The notes beneath the pieces were generated by a model that ran no database searches, was not told the DNA's origin, and saw only the letters and a list, made by a program, of their open reading frames with translations. Below are positions 1-7,555 of a DNA stretch of 21,390 bases, one piece after another. The translations under genes were made by a program, and so were the position numbers. How positions within the stretch are numbered: position 1 is the stretch's first letter; each line of letters opens with the position of its first letter. The stretch lies in the NCBI GenBank assembly GCA_002387605.1, contig DGJU01000007.1:1-21390 (forward strand). The letters are read 5' to 3'. This DNA comes from Alphaproteobacteria bacterium UBA4588. GTDB lineage: Bacteria; Pseudomonadota; Alphaproteobacteria; Puniceispirillales; Puniceispirillaceae.

Positions 1-2
1 TG

Positions 3-494
3 GCCAGTCCTGCTGATATGGCAGGTCTTGCTGATATGACAGACCTTGCTTGTGTTGCAGTTGCGATGGTTGATGATCAGGCCCTTGCTGAGATAGCAGA
101 TGATTTTAACGATGCAGGTGACGCCTCTGTTCAGGAAAAGCTGGTTGAGGGTCTTATTCACAGATTTGAGAGTTTTGCGCCGCTAAAGCCCCAAATGCAG
201 GCCCTGCATTCGGCTTGTATGCGCAATCCTGTTCTGGGCATGGCTCTTGGTCATCAGCTCTTGCGTGCGATTGACCGATTGCTCCGGCTCTGCGGCGATG
301 ATAGTTCAGGCATAAAACGGATGCTAAGGGTTAAAGGTGTTTGCGCTGTGGTCATGCGGGTGCGACCAACTTGGATGGCTGATGAGACAGCCGACCTATC
401 CCAGACCCTTAAACAAATTGATAGTGAACTTGAAAAAGCCCGTGAATGGGCGGTAAGCCTGAAAATTCTTGAGCAGGATGAGGGCCAGTCCTAG
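3..494 (+). CDS. TetR-family-like regulator, C-terminal part (cut by left edge)
   Basis: The reading frame is open from the first codon of the window, so the true start and the N-terminal DNA-binding domain lie outside it. In-frame ATGs at 18 and 36 exist but are probably internal. The visible 163 residues are mostly helical. Their end carries a pattern I recognise from alphaproteobacterial TetR-type C-terminal domains: a conserved 'D-S-S-G' turn, 'LRVKG', then a Trp followed by acidic residues and 'T-L-K-Q-I-D-S-E-L-E-K-A'. The related COQ9 fold has a similar C-terminus and is the main alternative. The stop codon is one base from the start of the tRNA-binding protein gene, so the two are very likely co-transcribed. 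The TetR assignment rests on family resemblance recalled from memory; no HTH can be seen here. Confidence 0.55.
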   Translation, partial: ASPADMAGLADMTDLACVAVAMVDDQALAEIADDFNDAGDASVQEKLVEGLIHRFESFAPLKPQMQALHSACMRNPVLGMALGHQLLRAIDRLLRLCGDDSSGIKRMLRVKGVCAVVMRVRPTWMADETADLSQTLKQIDSELEKAREWAVSLKILEQDEGQS

Positions 495-495
495 C

Positions 496-852
496 ATGAC
501 TGATGAGAGCAAAAAATCACTGGCAACGTTTGATGAGTTCCTAAAAATTGATATTCGTGTCGGACGGGTTATCGAAGCTGCCCCGTTCCCCGAAGCGCGC
601 AAGCCAGCCCTTAAACTGGTGATTGATTTTGGTGCGGAAATTGGCCTGAAAAAATCGTCAGCTCAAATTACTGAACATTATAATGAAGACTCTCTTATTG
701 GCAGGCAGGTAATGGCTGTGGTGAATTTTCCGCCGCGCCAAATCGGACCCTTTATGTCTGAAGTCTTAACGCTTGGGCTGTCAGACGAGGAGGGCCATAT
801 TATTCTTATCGGCCCTGATAGCGAGGTGCCGGATGGTCAGCGCCTTCATTAA
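496..852 (+). CDS. csaA: CsaA-type tRNA-binding domain protein
   Basis: This is a 118-residue single-domain protein of the EMAP-II/Arc1p-like OB-fold family, the same fold appended to methionyl- and phenylalanyl-tRNA synthetases. Diagnostic stretches are 'FLKIDIRVGRV' near the N-terminus and 'VNFPPRQIGPFMSEVLTLG' in the second half, which is the CsaA signature. CsaA proteins are homodimeric and bind tRNA; a chaperone-like role in secretion was proposed in Bacillus, but its physiological role is not settled. The ATG at 496 is preferred over an in-frame ATG at 469, because 469 lies inside the upstream gene and would add residues not normal for the family. It follows the TetR-like gene with one base between them. 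Confidence 0.85.
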   Translation: MTDESKKSLATFDEFLKIDIRVGRVIEAAPFPEARKPALKLVIDFGAEIGLKKSSAQITEHYNEDSLIGRQVMAVVNFPPRQIGPFMSEVLTLGLSDEEGHIILIGPDSEVPDGQRLH

Positions 853-884
853 GCTATTTTGTGTATAGCAAAAAAGCAGAGATG

Positions 885-2207
885 CTAGACGGGAAGTTTA
901 ACATGTACCCGCAAGCCGCCTTGCGGTGATGCATCCAGAATAAGCTCGCCGCCATGACCTGCAATAATATCAGCGGCAATCGCAAGCCCAAGGCCGGTTC
1001 CGCCGGTGCCGCGATTACGCGAGGCTTCGAGTCGCACAAAGGGCCGAAGGGCTTGTTCGCGCAATTCAGGCTCAATGCCGGGGCCATCATCATCAACAAA
1101 AATATTAACTACATCATTTCTGAATTTCACTCTGACTTCGCTTTTGTCGGCATACCGCACGGCATTTGCAATAAGGTTATCAAGAGCCCGTCTCATTGCG
1201 ACAGCCCGAATGGGAAACAGCGGCAAAGGGTTGTCAGGCATCGTAAGGGTGACATGGCCCGGATTGCTTTTCTGATAGCCTGAAACCATTAAAATGAGCA
1301 TATCATCGAGGGAGGCAGACACAGCATGTTCCTCTCCCTCGCCTCTGGCAAAAGCAAGATAGCCGTCAATCATGCTCTCTAGCTCAACAACATCATTTTC
1401 AAGCGCATCAACATCAACTGTGCGCGTCATCATTGCTAGTTGCAGGCGCATGCGTGTGAGGGGGGTGCGTAAATCATGGCTCACACCGGCGAGCATAGAG
1501 GTACGTTCTGTCAGCTGGCGATTAATCCTGTGACGCATTGACTGGAAGGCACGCCCTGCCAGCCTTACTTCGCGCGCGCCGCTTAACTGCCAGTCATCTG
1601 TCTGCCGGCCAAGCCCTAATTGACGCGCCGCATTTGCAAGCTGGCGGATAGGGCGCACCTGCCCTTGAAGGAATAATAGCGCAATACAGAATAGGATAAG
1701 CGAGCTGCCAATCGTCCAGCCAAGGAATGTCCAGCTTGTTGAGCTGAATAGACGTTTTCGTCCAGCATAGATACGCAGCACACCTGTACCAAGCTGTATA
1801 TCAACTGAAATAAGGTCTTCATCTGTTGTAAGGTCTGCTGACCAGGGAAAGTCGATTCGATTATTCAAGGTTTCTGATAGCGCGATATAAGCATAGAATG
1901 AGCGGTCAATATCTGGGTTCTCAGGCGGTAGAATTGCGTCTGGGGTAAATAACACACTGAAGCCAAAATAACGTCCTGCCAGCATTTGAAGGGCAGGAAT
2001 ATCTTCCATTGTGGGTGTAGAGCCGGCCTGTGAGACGATATAAGAGATCTCTCCAGAAAGGCTATATGCCATATGACGGGTTACTGAATCCCAGTGCCGC
2101 TCGTAAAAAATAAGCACGGTAATACATTGCACAAGCAACATCGGCACCAGAATAATTGCAAGCATTCTGGCAAATAGTGTTTTGGGCATATAGTTTCGTA
2201 ACTGCAT
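885..2207 (-). CDS. EnvZ-like sensor histidine kinase
   Basis: This 440-residue inner-membrane kinase has a transmembrane helix at about residues 14-34, a periplasmic sensor region of about 125 residues, a second helix at about 160-180, HAMP to about 235, a HisKA domain with phospho-acceptor His244 in 'GVSHDLRTPLTR', and a HATPase domain. The ATPase shows an N-box (Asn344, Asn348), a G1 box 'DDDGPGI' (372-378) and a G2 box 'GTGLGLAI' (403-410), so it looks catalytically complete. The start at 2207 has 'AGGA' four bases upstream. It lies 36 bp downstream of the response-regulator gene on the same strand, so that protein is the obvious partner. The domain arrangement resembles EnvZ; the signal it senses cannot be read from the sequence. 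Confidence 0.9.
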   Translation of the reverse strand: MQLRNYMPKTLFARMLAIILVPMLLVQCITVLIFYERHWDSVTRHMAYSLSGEISYIVSQAGSTPTMEDIPALQMLAGRYFGFSVLFTPDAILPPENPDIDRSFYAYIALSETLNNRIDFPWSADLTTDEDLISVDIQLGTGVLRIYAGRKRLFSSTSWTFLGWTIGSSLILFCIALLFLQGQVRPIRQLANAARQLGLGRQTDDWQLSGAREVRLAGRAFQSMRHRINRQLTERTSMLAGVSHDLRTPLTRMRLQLAMMTRTVDVDALENDVVELESMIDGYLAFARGEGEEHAVSASLDDMLILMVSGYQKSNPGHVTLTMPDNPLPLFPIRAVAMRRALDNLIANAVRYADKSEVRVKFRNDVVNIFVDDDGPGIEPELREQALRPFVRLEASRNRGTGGTGLGLAIAADIIAGHGGELILDASPQGGLRVHVKLPV

Positions 2208-2243
2208 TTTCCTGCGCCCTTTAGCGGGCCGTCCCCTGACGAC

Positions 2244-2921
2244 CTAATTTGTTTTTAGCATCCAGCCTTTGCCGCGCACTGTCTGAAGCATTACAGGATA
2301 GCGCGGGTCAACTTCAAGCTTGGTGCGGAGCCGCGCAACAGCAACATCAATTGACCTGCCTTGCATGCGGCCATCAAGATGCTGGGCAATTTCATCACGG
2401 CTCACTATCTGATTAGCCGATTGTGAAAAACAGGAAAGCAAATCCTGCTCGGCAGTTGTAATGTGAATGCGCCGGCCATTTTCGGTAAGAATGTTGCTGT
2501 CCAGATTAAGAGAGAAGGGACCGAATTGAATGTCAGATGAGGCGCTGATATCTGTTTGGCGGTCTAAAATCCGAGAAATTCTTAAAATCAGCTCGCGTGG
2601 CTCAAATGGTTTTGCGATATAATCATCAGCGCCTGCTTCAAGTCCTTCTATCCGGTTCTCTGTTTCGGACAGGGCTGTCAGGAATAATGCAGGAATATTT
2701 TCTGTTGGCCTGATAGAGGCAAGAAATTCAACGCCGGTCTCGCCGGGCATCATTACGTCTATTACCAGCAAGTCAAAATGCATGGCCTTCATATAGTCGC
2801 GGGCTTCTGCTGCACTATTTGCATCGGTAACCCTGAACCCGCTTTCTTCTAGGAAACGCCGTAATAGCTCACGCAATCTCTCATCATCATCAATGACAAG
2901 AATATGAGCTGGCTCTGACAT
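2244..2921 (-). CDS. OmpR/PhoB-family response regulator, PetR-like
   Basis: This 225-residue regulator has a receiver domain (about 5-118) and a winged-helix DNA-binding domain (about 130-222). The acidic pocket (Asp11-Asp13), phospho-acceptor Asp55 in 'VIDVMMPG', Thr82 and Lys104 in 'AKPF' are all present, so it should be phosphorylatable. The output domain carries the expected 'GRSIDVAVARLRTKLE' recognition-helix region and ends in 'TVRGKGW'. It lies 8 bp after a MarR-type gene and 36 bp before an EnvZ-like kinase. In Rhodobacter an OmpR-type regulator (PetR) and a MarR-type protein (PetP) are likewise encoded together, and I infer this pair is the counterpart. Its targets here are unknown. 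Confidence 0.9.
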   Translation of the reverse strand: MSEPAHILVIDDDERLRELLRRFLEESGFRVTDANSAAEARDYMKAMHFDLLVIDVMMPGETGVEFLASIRPTENIPALFLTALSETENRIEGLEAGADDYIAKPFEPRELILRISRILDRQTDISASSDIQFGPFSLNLDSNILTENGRRIHITTAEQDLLSCFSQSANQIVSRDEIAQHLDGRMQGRSIDVAVARLRTKLEVDPRYPVMLQTVRGKGWMLKTN

Positions 2922-2929
2922 CGCGGCGC

Positions 2930-3460
2930 CTAATCTATTCTATCTGGGTGGACAGCCCGAAGATGGCTGCGGGTATCATCATCAAGCAAGCTTGTCAGAA
3001 TTTGCTGAAACCCGTCAACAGCATCAATGCCGCGTTCTGAATAGGCGCGGGCAAAGCGGTTACATTGCAGGTCTGTCAGCTTCTTCTCAAGCGATACCCC
3101 TTTATCGGTAAGATGAAGCAGACGCTGGCGTCTGTCGCGCGGCCCGGTTTCCTGAATAATATAATCCTCATCAATGAGATGAGAGAGTACCCGAGACAGG
3201 CTTTGTTTTGTAATATGCAGAATGGCAAGCAGGTCGCTTACTGTGATGCCTGGCTGGCGACCCACAAAATATATCACCCGGTGATGAGCGCGGCCAAGGT
3301 CTAAGTCAGAGAGAAGCTCATCTGCTTCATAAGTGAAGTCACGATAAGCAAAAAACAGTAACTCAATGGCCCTGCGTAATTCCTGACGACGCAGGAATAG
3401 TCCCTTTTCACGGGCTGAAGACGTTCCGGACTGTTTCTGTGGTAAAATTATGTCAGTCAT
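2930..3460 (-). CDS. MarR-family transcriptional regulator, PetP-like
   Basis: This 176-residue winged-helix protein has a MarR core: an N-terminal dimerisation helix, an HTH segment around 'PGITVSDLLAILHITKQSLS', and the wing 'DRRQRLLHLTDKG' with the conserved D-x-R. Such proteins dimerise on palindromic operators. It is the first gene of the operon with the response regulator (8 bp gap) and the histidine kinase, and it is divergent from ilvE. I chose ATG 3460 because the frame's longer extension, to 3604, would run across the ilvE ribosome binding site and start. No clear Shine-Dalgarno sequence precedes 3460, so the start is uncertain by some codons. Confidence 0.82.
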   Translation of the reverse strand: MTDIILPQKQSGTSSAREKGLFLRRQELRRAIELLFFAYRDFTYEADELLSDLDLGRAHHRVIYFVGRQPGITVSDLLAILHITKQSLSRVLSHLIDEDYIIQETGPRDRRQRLLHLTDKGVSLEKKLTDLQCNRFARAYSERGIDAVDGFQQILTSLLDDDTRSHLRAVHPDRID

Positions 3461-3551
3461 GTTGACCGATAATACTGATCCTGATAGGGAAATAAAGGTG
3501 AATATAAAAAAATCTGGCTTTTCATCCAGACAAAAAAATAAAATATGGGAG

Positions 3552-3581
3552 CGCGCTTTCACTGTTGTGGTAGGCAGCGCG
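3552..3581. promoter_or_regulatory. GC-rich inverted repeat in the ilvE leader
   Basis: Arms CGCGCT (3552-3557) and AGCGCG (3576-3581) are separated by 18 bases in the 137-bp divergent region between the MarR-type gene and ilvE. The repeat ends about 6 bases before the ilvE Shine-Dalgarno sequence. It could be a weak mRNA hairpin or an operator for the adjacent regulators. The arms are short, so chance is possible. Confidence 0.3.
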
Positions 3582-3597
3582 TCTATTGGAGGAAAAA

Positions 3598-4473
3598 ATG
3601 GCATTAATTCCGTTCGATGATCGTGATGGTCTCATCTGGATGAATGGTGAGATGATACCATGGCGCGATGCGCGCACCCATTCCCTTACCCACGCTCTGC
3701 ATTATGCCAGTCAGGTATTTGAAGGTGAGCGGGCCTATAGCGGCAAGATTTTTAAAAGTCGTGAGCATACAGAACGGCTTCGCGCTTCATGCCAGTATCT
3801 AGATTTTGATCTTCCGCTGGGTAATGAAGAATTCGATGCGATTAAAGCGCAGGTTCTTGACGCTAACGATATTTCTGACGGTTATGTGCGGGCTTTTTGC
3901 TGGCGCGGTTCTGAAATGATGGCGATTTCTGCACAAGAAACTAAAATTCATGTTGCTGTTGCGGCATGGCAATGGCCAAGCTATTTCGACCCTGAAACAA
4001 AAATGAAGGGTATCACGCTTGATATTGCTGACTGGAAACGCCCATCGGCAGAGTCAGCGCCTGTGCATGCAAAGGCAGCTGGCCTTTATATGATTTGCAC
4101 CTTGTCAAAGCATGCGGCTGAGAAAAAAGGATTTCAGGATGCGCTGATGCTTGATTATCGGGGCTATGTTGCTGAAGCAACTGGGGCAAATGTCTTTTTT
4201 CTGATGGATGATGGTAAGCTTCATACGCCGCTTGCAGATTGCTTTTTGAATGGCATTACGCGTCAGACAGTCATCGGGCTTGCCAAGGATGCAGGCATAG
4301 AGGTGGTTGAACGCCATATCATGCCAGAAGAAATGGCTCAGGCAACTGAATGTTTCCTTACTGGAACAGCAGCTGAAGTAACACCTGTCTCACAGGTTCA
4401 GGATTATTCTTTCACGCCGGGCGACACTACACGGATGCTCGTAGAGCGGTATTTTGAGCTCGTAAATAGCTAG
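3598..4473 (+). CDS. ilvE: Branched-chain amino acid aminotransferase
   Basis: This is a 291-residue fold-type IV PLP enzyme that interconverts leucine, isoleucine and valine with their 2-oxo acids using 2-oxoglutarate/glutamate in the cytoplasm. The Schiff-base lysine is Lys159 in 'VHAKAAGLYM'. The phosphate-binding and cofactor motif 'EATGANVFF' follows at 193-201, and 'NGITRQTVI' and 'CFLTGTAAEV' are typical of the family. ATG 3598 is preceded by GGAGG at a good distance; a TTG at 3586 in the same frame is less likely. D-amino-acid transaminase and ADC lyase share the fold, but the N-terminal 'LTHALHYASQVFEGERAY' favours IlvE. It is divergent from the PetP-like gene and convergent with pgsA. 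Confidence 0.93.
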   Translation: MALIPFDDRDGLIWMNGEMIPWRDARTHSLTHALHYASQVFEGERAYSGKIFKSREHTERLRASCQYLDFDLPLGNEEFDAIKAQVLDANDISDGYVRAFCWRGSEMMAISAQETKIHVAVAAWQWPSYFDPETKMKGITLDIADWKRPSAESAPVHAKAAGLYMICTLSKHAAEKKGFQDALMLDYRGYVAEATGANVFFLMDDGKLHTPLADCFLNGITRQTVIGLAKDAGIEVVERHIMPEEMAQATECFLTGTAAEVTPVSQVQDYSFTPGDTTRMLVERYFELVNS

Positions 4474-4517
4474 CTCTTCAGCGCCTTCATAACATCTGTT
4501 CACGAAAGCTTAAGTGA

Positions 4518-5069
4518 CTATAGATGGGGAATGCCGGCCTTGAAATAAGACAGGCCGGTCATAGCTGTCATAAATGCTGCAAGCCAGAGCAATGCAATGC
4601 CAGCCATGCTGATGATAGCGTTAAATTCTGGTATAACACCGATTGAGATAAGACAACCAATGGCTGTCATCTGAACAGCGGTTTTCCATTTTGCCATCAA
4701 GCTGACGGGAAGCGTAATTTTTGTGCCAGCAAGATGTTCTCTTAGCCCTGATACCAGAAATTCACGTAAAATAATAATAAGAGCCGGCAGCAGAAAAAGC
4801 AGATCATAATTGGTCTGCGCTGCGAGGCTGATAAGGCACGCACCGATGAGGAGCTTGTCAGCAATGGGGTCAAGCATACGCCCCAGCGGTGAGATAACTT
4901 CCATCTGGCGTGCAAGATAGCCATCAAGCCAATCACTAATGCTGGCTATGATAAATAAAATAAGCGCATAGAGCGCATAGTCAGGCCTGTCTGAATGCCA
5001 GATAAGAACAGCGATAAAAGGGGCAAGTGCAATCCGGATTGTTGTAATAATGTTGGGAAGATTATTCAT
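4518..5069 (-). CDS. pgsA: CDP-diacylglycerol-glycerol-3-phosphate 3-phosphatidyltransferase
   Basis: This is a 183-residue inner-membrane enzyme that makes phosphatidylglycerophosphate from CDP-diacylglycerol and glycerol-3-phosphate, the committed step to phosphatidylglycerol and cardiolipin. The complete CDP-alcohol phosphotransferase motif D-X2-DG-X2-AR-X8-G-X3-D-X3-D is present (Asp46, Asp49, Gly50, Ala53, Arg54, Gly63, Asp67, Asp71). About five or six hydrophobic segments surround it, and the length is normal. ATG 5069 has an AAGGA sequence about 8 bases upstream. It follows uvrC by 133 bp on the same strand, an arrangement common in Proteobacteria. The moaD/moaE genes that often come next in alphaproteobacteria are absent; ilvE converges instead. 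Confidence 0.93.
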   Translation of the reverse strand: MNNLPNIITTIRIALAPFIAVLIWHSDRPDYALYALILFIIASISDWLDGYLARQMEVISPLGRMLDPIADKLLIGACLISLAAQTNYDLLFLLPALIIILREFLVSGLREHLAGTKITLPVSLMAKWKTAVQMTAIGCLISIGVIPEFNAIISMAGIALLWLAAFMTAMTGLSYFKAGIPHL

Positions 5070-5128
5070 TCGCTCTTCCTTGTCTCCTGTCCGGCACTAA
5101 TGGTCTCGTGCGTGTGAGTATATCTGTT

Positions 5129-5155
5129 AGCCTTCTAAATAACGGGAGTAAGGCT
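5129..5155. repeat. Short inverted repeat between uvrC and pgsA
   Basis: Arms AGCCTT (5129-5134) and AAGGCT (5150-5155) flank a 15-base loop in the 133-bp spacer. No T-run follows on either strand, so this is not a canonical intrinsic terminator. It may be a processing hairpin or chance. Confidence 0.25.
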
Positions 5156-5202
5156 TGAGGTCTAGTCAGCAGATGCATTAACAGCCATATCGGGCATAAA
5201 TA

Positions 5203-7110
5203 TTACTGACTTGATTGATGAAACCAGTCATAGAGGCGTTGAGCAATGGCGTCTGAGATTCCATCAACAGCCTGAAGATCACGCACGCCGGCACGAGACA
5301 CAGCGCGGGCTGAGCCAAAATGAGTCAGTAGCGCGCGTTTACGAGATGCGCCAATACCCGGCACACCATCTAGTGGATTGCTCAATGTTTGCTTTGTGCG
5401 CCGGGCGCGATGGGCGCCGATGGCGTAGCGATGCGATTCGTCACGAAGACGTTGCAGATAATGCATCGCAGGATCTTGCGGCGGAAGGGTAAAGCTTTCG
5501 CGCCCCTCAATATGAAACTGCTCACGCCCGGCATTTCTATCCGGCCCTTTTGAAATTCCTACAATCTGGATGTCATCCAGTCCTAGTTCCTGCATCACCT
5601 CACGCACCGCATTGAGCTGACCACGGCCACCATCAATAAGTAGCAGGTCAGGCCAGTTTGACGAATTCTGGTCGGGGTCTTCTTTCAAAGCGCGTTCAAA
5701 TCGGCGGAATATCATCTGGCGCATCATCGCAAAATCATCGCCTACCTCTACCTTATAGGGGCCATCTGATTTCATATTGAATTTCCGATAGGCAGATTTC
5801 ATAAACCCATCCACCCCAGCAACCACCATGCCACCAACCGCATGTGCACCTTGAATATGTGAGTTATCGTAGATTTCTATCCGGCTTGGAGGTGTATCCA
5901 TCTGGAAGGCCTCTGCAAGGGCTAACAGCAATCTATGCTGTGAGGATGTTTCGGCAAGTTTTCGGGTAAGGGCTTCTTCGGCATTCTTGCGTGCCATATC
6001 CATAAGCTGACGGCGGGCGCCGCGGGACGGCGTGCTCATCTCAATTTTCTGACCAGCGGAGATAGAAAGAGCTTCGGATAACAAGGCTGCTTCATCGGGA
6101 AGGTCACTGACAAGAAGCAGTTTCGGGGGATGCCGTTCATCATAGAACTGACCGATAAAGGCGGCTAGAATATCTGCTTTTTCGGCATCTGCTGCCTGTT
6201 TGGGGAAATAGGCGGTGTTGCCGTAATTCGTGCCGGCGCGCACAAAGAAAATCTGAATACAGAACTGGGTTCCTGCCTGCGCGACCGCAATAATATCAGC
6301 ATCTGCCAGACCTTGCATATTGATATCTTGATTGGCCTGAATAGCGGTAAGGGCTCTGATCCGGTTACGCCATAAGGCAGCCGTTTCAAAATCTAGCTCT
6401 TCGGCAGATTGTTGCATGGCGCGGCCATAGTCACGCTGAACAGAATCTGATTTGCCAGAGAGAAATGCCGAGGCAGCTTTTAGCTGCTCTTTATAGGCTG
6501 CCTTACTGACATACCCTACACAAGGTGCCGTGCAGCGTTTAATCTGATATTGCAGGCAGGGGCGTGAGCGGGCATCAAAATAACTATCCGTGCAGGTTCG
6601 TAATAAAAAGGCCCGAGACAGAGATGTTATTGTCCGGTTAACCGCACCTGCAGAGGCAAATGGTCCATAATAATCACCAGCCCGCTTTTGCGCGCCACGA
6701 TGTTTTGTCAATTGCGGGAAGTCATGTGCACCAGCCAGCAGAATATAGGCAAAGCTTTTATCATCCTTTAGCAGGATATTATATCGTGGACGCAATTGCT
6801 TGATAAGGTTTGATTCAAGCAGTAACGCTTCGACCTCAGAATTTGTCACTGTTATTTCAAGATGAATGGTTTCGGCAACCATCTGCATCAGCCGGCTTGA
6901 TAACCTGTTGGGCTGGGTGTAGCTGGTCACGCGTTTGGCAAGGTGGCGCGCTTTGCCAACATACAAGCTATCACCTGCCGCATTGAACATCCGGTAGACG
7001 CCTGGCTGATGAGGCAATGTCTTAATCTGCTTTTTCAGATATGCTAGTCCACGCGCAAAATCTGGGCGCTCAGCATCATCTTCAACAGGTGTCTCTGGTG
7101 TGTCTGTCAT
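5203..7110 (-). CDS. uvrC: Excinuclease ABC subunit C
   Basis: This 635-residue dual-incision nuclease of nucleotide excision repair acts on the UvrB-DNA pre-incision complex. The N-terminal GIY-YIG nuclease (about 32-112) shows 'GVYRM', 'LYVGKA' and the Glu-containing 'SEVEALLLESNLIKQ'. Four cysteines (173, 185, 193, 197) have the 12-8-4 spacing of the reported iron-sulfur ligands of E. coli UvrC. A UVR motif (about 222-256), the RNase H-like endonuclease domain ('IEIYDNSHIQG', 'LLIDGGRGQL') and C-terminal helix-hairpin-helix repeats follow. Length is normal. No Shine-Dalgarno sequence is obvious at 7110, but no better start is seen. uvrB lies about 2.5 kb away on the same strand. Confidence 0.97.
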   Translation of the reverse strand: MTDTPETPVEDDAERPDFARGLAYLKKQIKTLPHQPGVYRMFNAAGDSLYVGKARHLAKRVTSYTQPNRLSSRLMQMVAETIHLEITVTNSEVEALLLESNLIKQLRPRYNILLKDDKSFAYILLAGAHDFPQLTKHRGAQKRAGDYYGPFASAGAVNRTITSLSRAFLLRTCTDSYFDARSRPCLQYQIKRCTAPCVGYVSKAAYKEQLKAASAFLSGKSDSVQRDYGRAMQQSAEELDFETAALWRNRIRALTAIQANQDINMQGLADADIIAVAQAGTQFCIQIFFVRAGTNYGNTAYFPKQAADAEKADILAAFIGQFYDERHPPKLLLVSDLPDEAALLSEALSISAGQKIEMSTPSRGARRQLMDMARKNAEEALTRKLAETSSQHRLLLALAEAFQMDTPPSRIEIYDNSHIQGAHAVGGMVVAGVDGFMKSAYRKFNMKSDGPYKVEVGDDFAMMRQMIFRRFERALKEDPDQNSSNWPDLLLIDGGRGQLNAVREVMQELGLDDIQIVGISKGPDRNAGREQFHIEGRESFTLPPQDPAMHYLQRLRDESHRYAIGAHRARRTKQTLSNPLDGVPGIGASRKRALLTHFGSARAVSRAGVRDLQAVDGISDAIAQRLYDWFHQSSQ

Positions 7111-7168
7111 TGTGGTGGACGGTTTTTACTACCATGAATAAAACAGGGATAATTCCAATAGTTTCAGT

Positions 7169-7182
7169 ATAGACCGGTCTAT
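7169..7182. promoter_or_regulatory. Perfect 14-bp palindrome, TetR-operator-like
   Basis: The sequence ATAGACCGGTCTAT is its own reverse complement and lies 59-72 bp upstream of the uvrC start. TetR-type repressors commonly bind palindromes of this size and of the TAGAC...GTCTA style. The cognate factor is unknown. The partial TetR-like gene at the left edge is only one of many candidates. Confidence 0.45.
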
Positions 7183-7259
7183 GGGGAAGATAAATAGCTG
7201 TCAGCGCGACAGTGGCTTATCTGGGGCTGTTCATATTTATCACAAAAAGAGAAGGGGTC

Positions 7260-7308
7260 TTTAGCTGAGGTGCAATTTCATGCTCCGAATCGGACGTTTA
7301 GCTGGGGT
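7260..7308 (+). repeat. 12-bp direct repeat pair (iteron-like)
   Basis: TTTAGCTGAGGT (7260-7271) and TTTAGCTGGGGT (7297-7308) match at 11 of 12 positions, 37 bp apart. The second copy ends two bases before the DnaA-box inverted repeat. Between them is a short palindrome, TCCGA-A-TCGGA (7284-7294). Two copies alone are weak evidence of protein binding. Confidence 0.4.
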
Positions 7309-7310
7309 AA

Positions 7311-7341
7311 AACTTTATCCCCGCTTCCTGTGGATAAAGTT
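7311..7341. promoter_or_regulatory. DnaA box within a 10-bp inverted repeat
   Basis: AACTTTATCC (7311-7320) and GGATAAAGTT (7332-7341) are perfect inverted arms with an 11-base spacer. TGTGGATAA at 7329-7337 is the reverse complement of the consensus DnaA box TTATCCACA. TTATCCCCG at 7315-7323 is a two-mismatch box in the opposite orientation, and TGTGGAAGA at 7341-7349 is another two-mismatch box exactly 12 bp after the perfect one. I infer a DnaA-binding cluster; whether it serves replication or transcription is open. Confidence 0.5.
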
Positions 7342-7555
7342 GTGGAAGACTTGCTGCTCTAGGGCAAATAGTGGCGGATTTCTGCCCTTTGAACGATTTT
7401 GCCTAAAAAAACAGCAATTTAAAAATAGTTATATTTTACAATAATTTAACCAGAAGCAAGTAAAAAGAAATGATGTGTTTCAGTCTTTTGTCATCAAATA
7501 AGGTAATTTGCTGATTGTAATAAATAAGGTGTGTAAAACTAACCGGCTCTGACCT

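Larger units (their letters stand above)
7111..7555. other. Gene-free region with DnaA box, palindromes and AT-rich block; possible oriC
   Basis: This 445-bp stretch separates uvrC from the antiporter gene and contains no convincing ORF. From left to right it holds a perfect 14-bp palindrome (7169-7182), a 12-bp direct repeat with 37-bp spacing (7260 and 7297), one GANTC site (7287-7291), a 10-bp inverted repeat with a perfect DnaA box (7311-7341), and a markedly AT-rich block (about 7395-7545). A cluster of DnaA-like sites beside an AT-rich unwinding element is the general architecture of bacterial origins. Only one box is perfect, however, and the best-known alphaproteobacterial origins lie near hemE. 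It must also hold the promoter(s) of uvrC and could hold the 3' UTR of the antiporter transcript. Confidence 0.4.

Noticed and set aside
853..869. GCTAT/ATAGC hairpin after the tRNA-binding protein gene
   Set aside because: The stem is only five pairs and is followed by A residues on the plus strand, with no U-tract on either side in the correct place; it is not a supportable terminator.
3461..3604. N-terminal extension of the MarR-type protein to 3604
   Set aside because: It would run through the ilvE ribosome binding site and divergent promoter region, and the added residues are not MarR-like.
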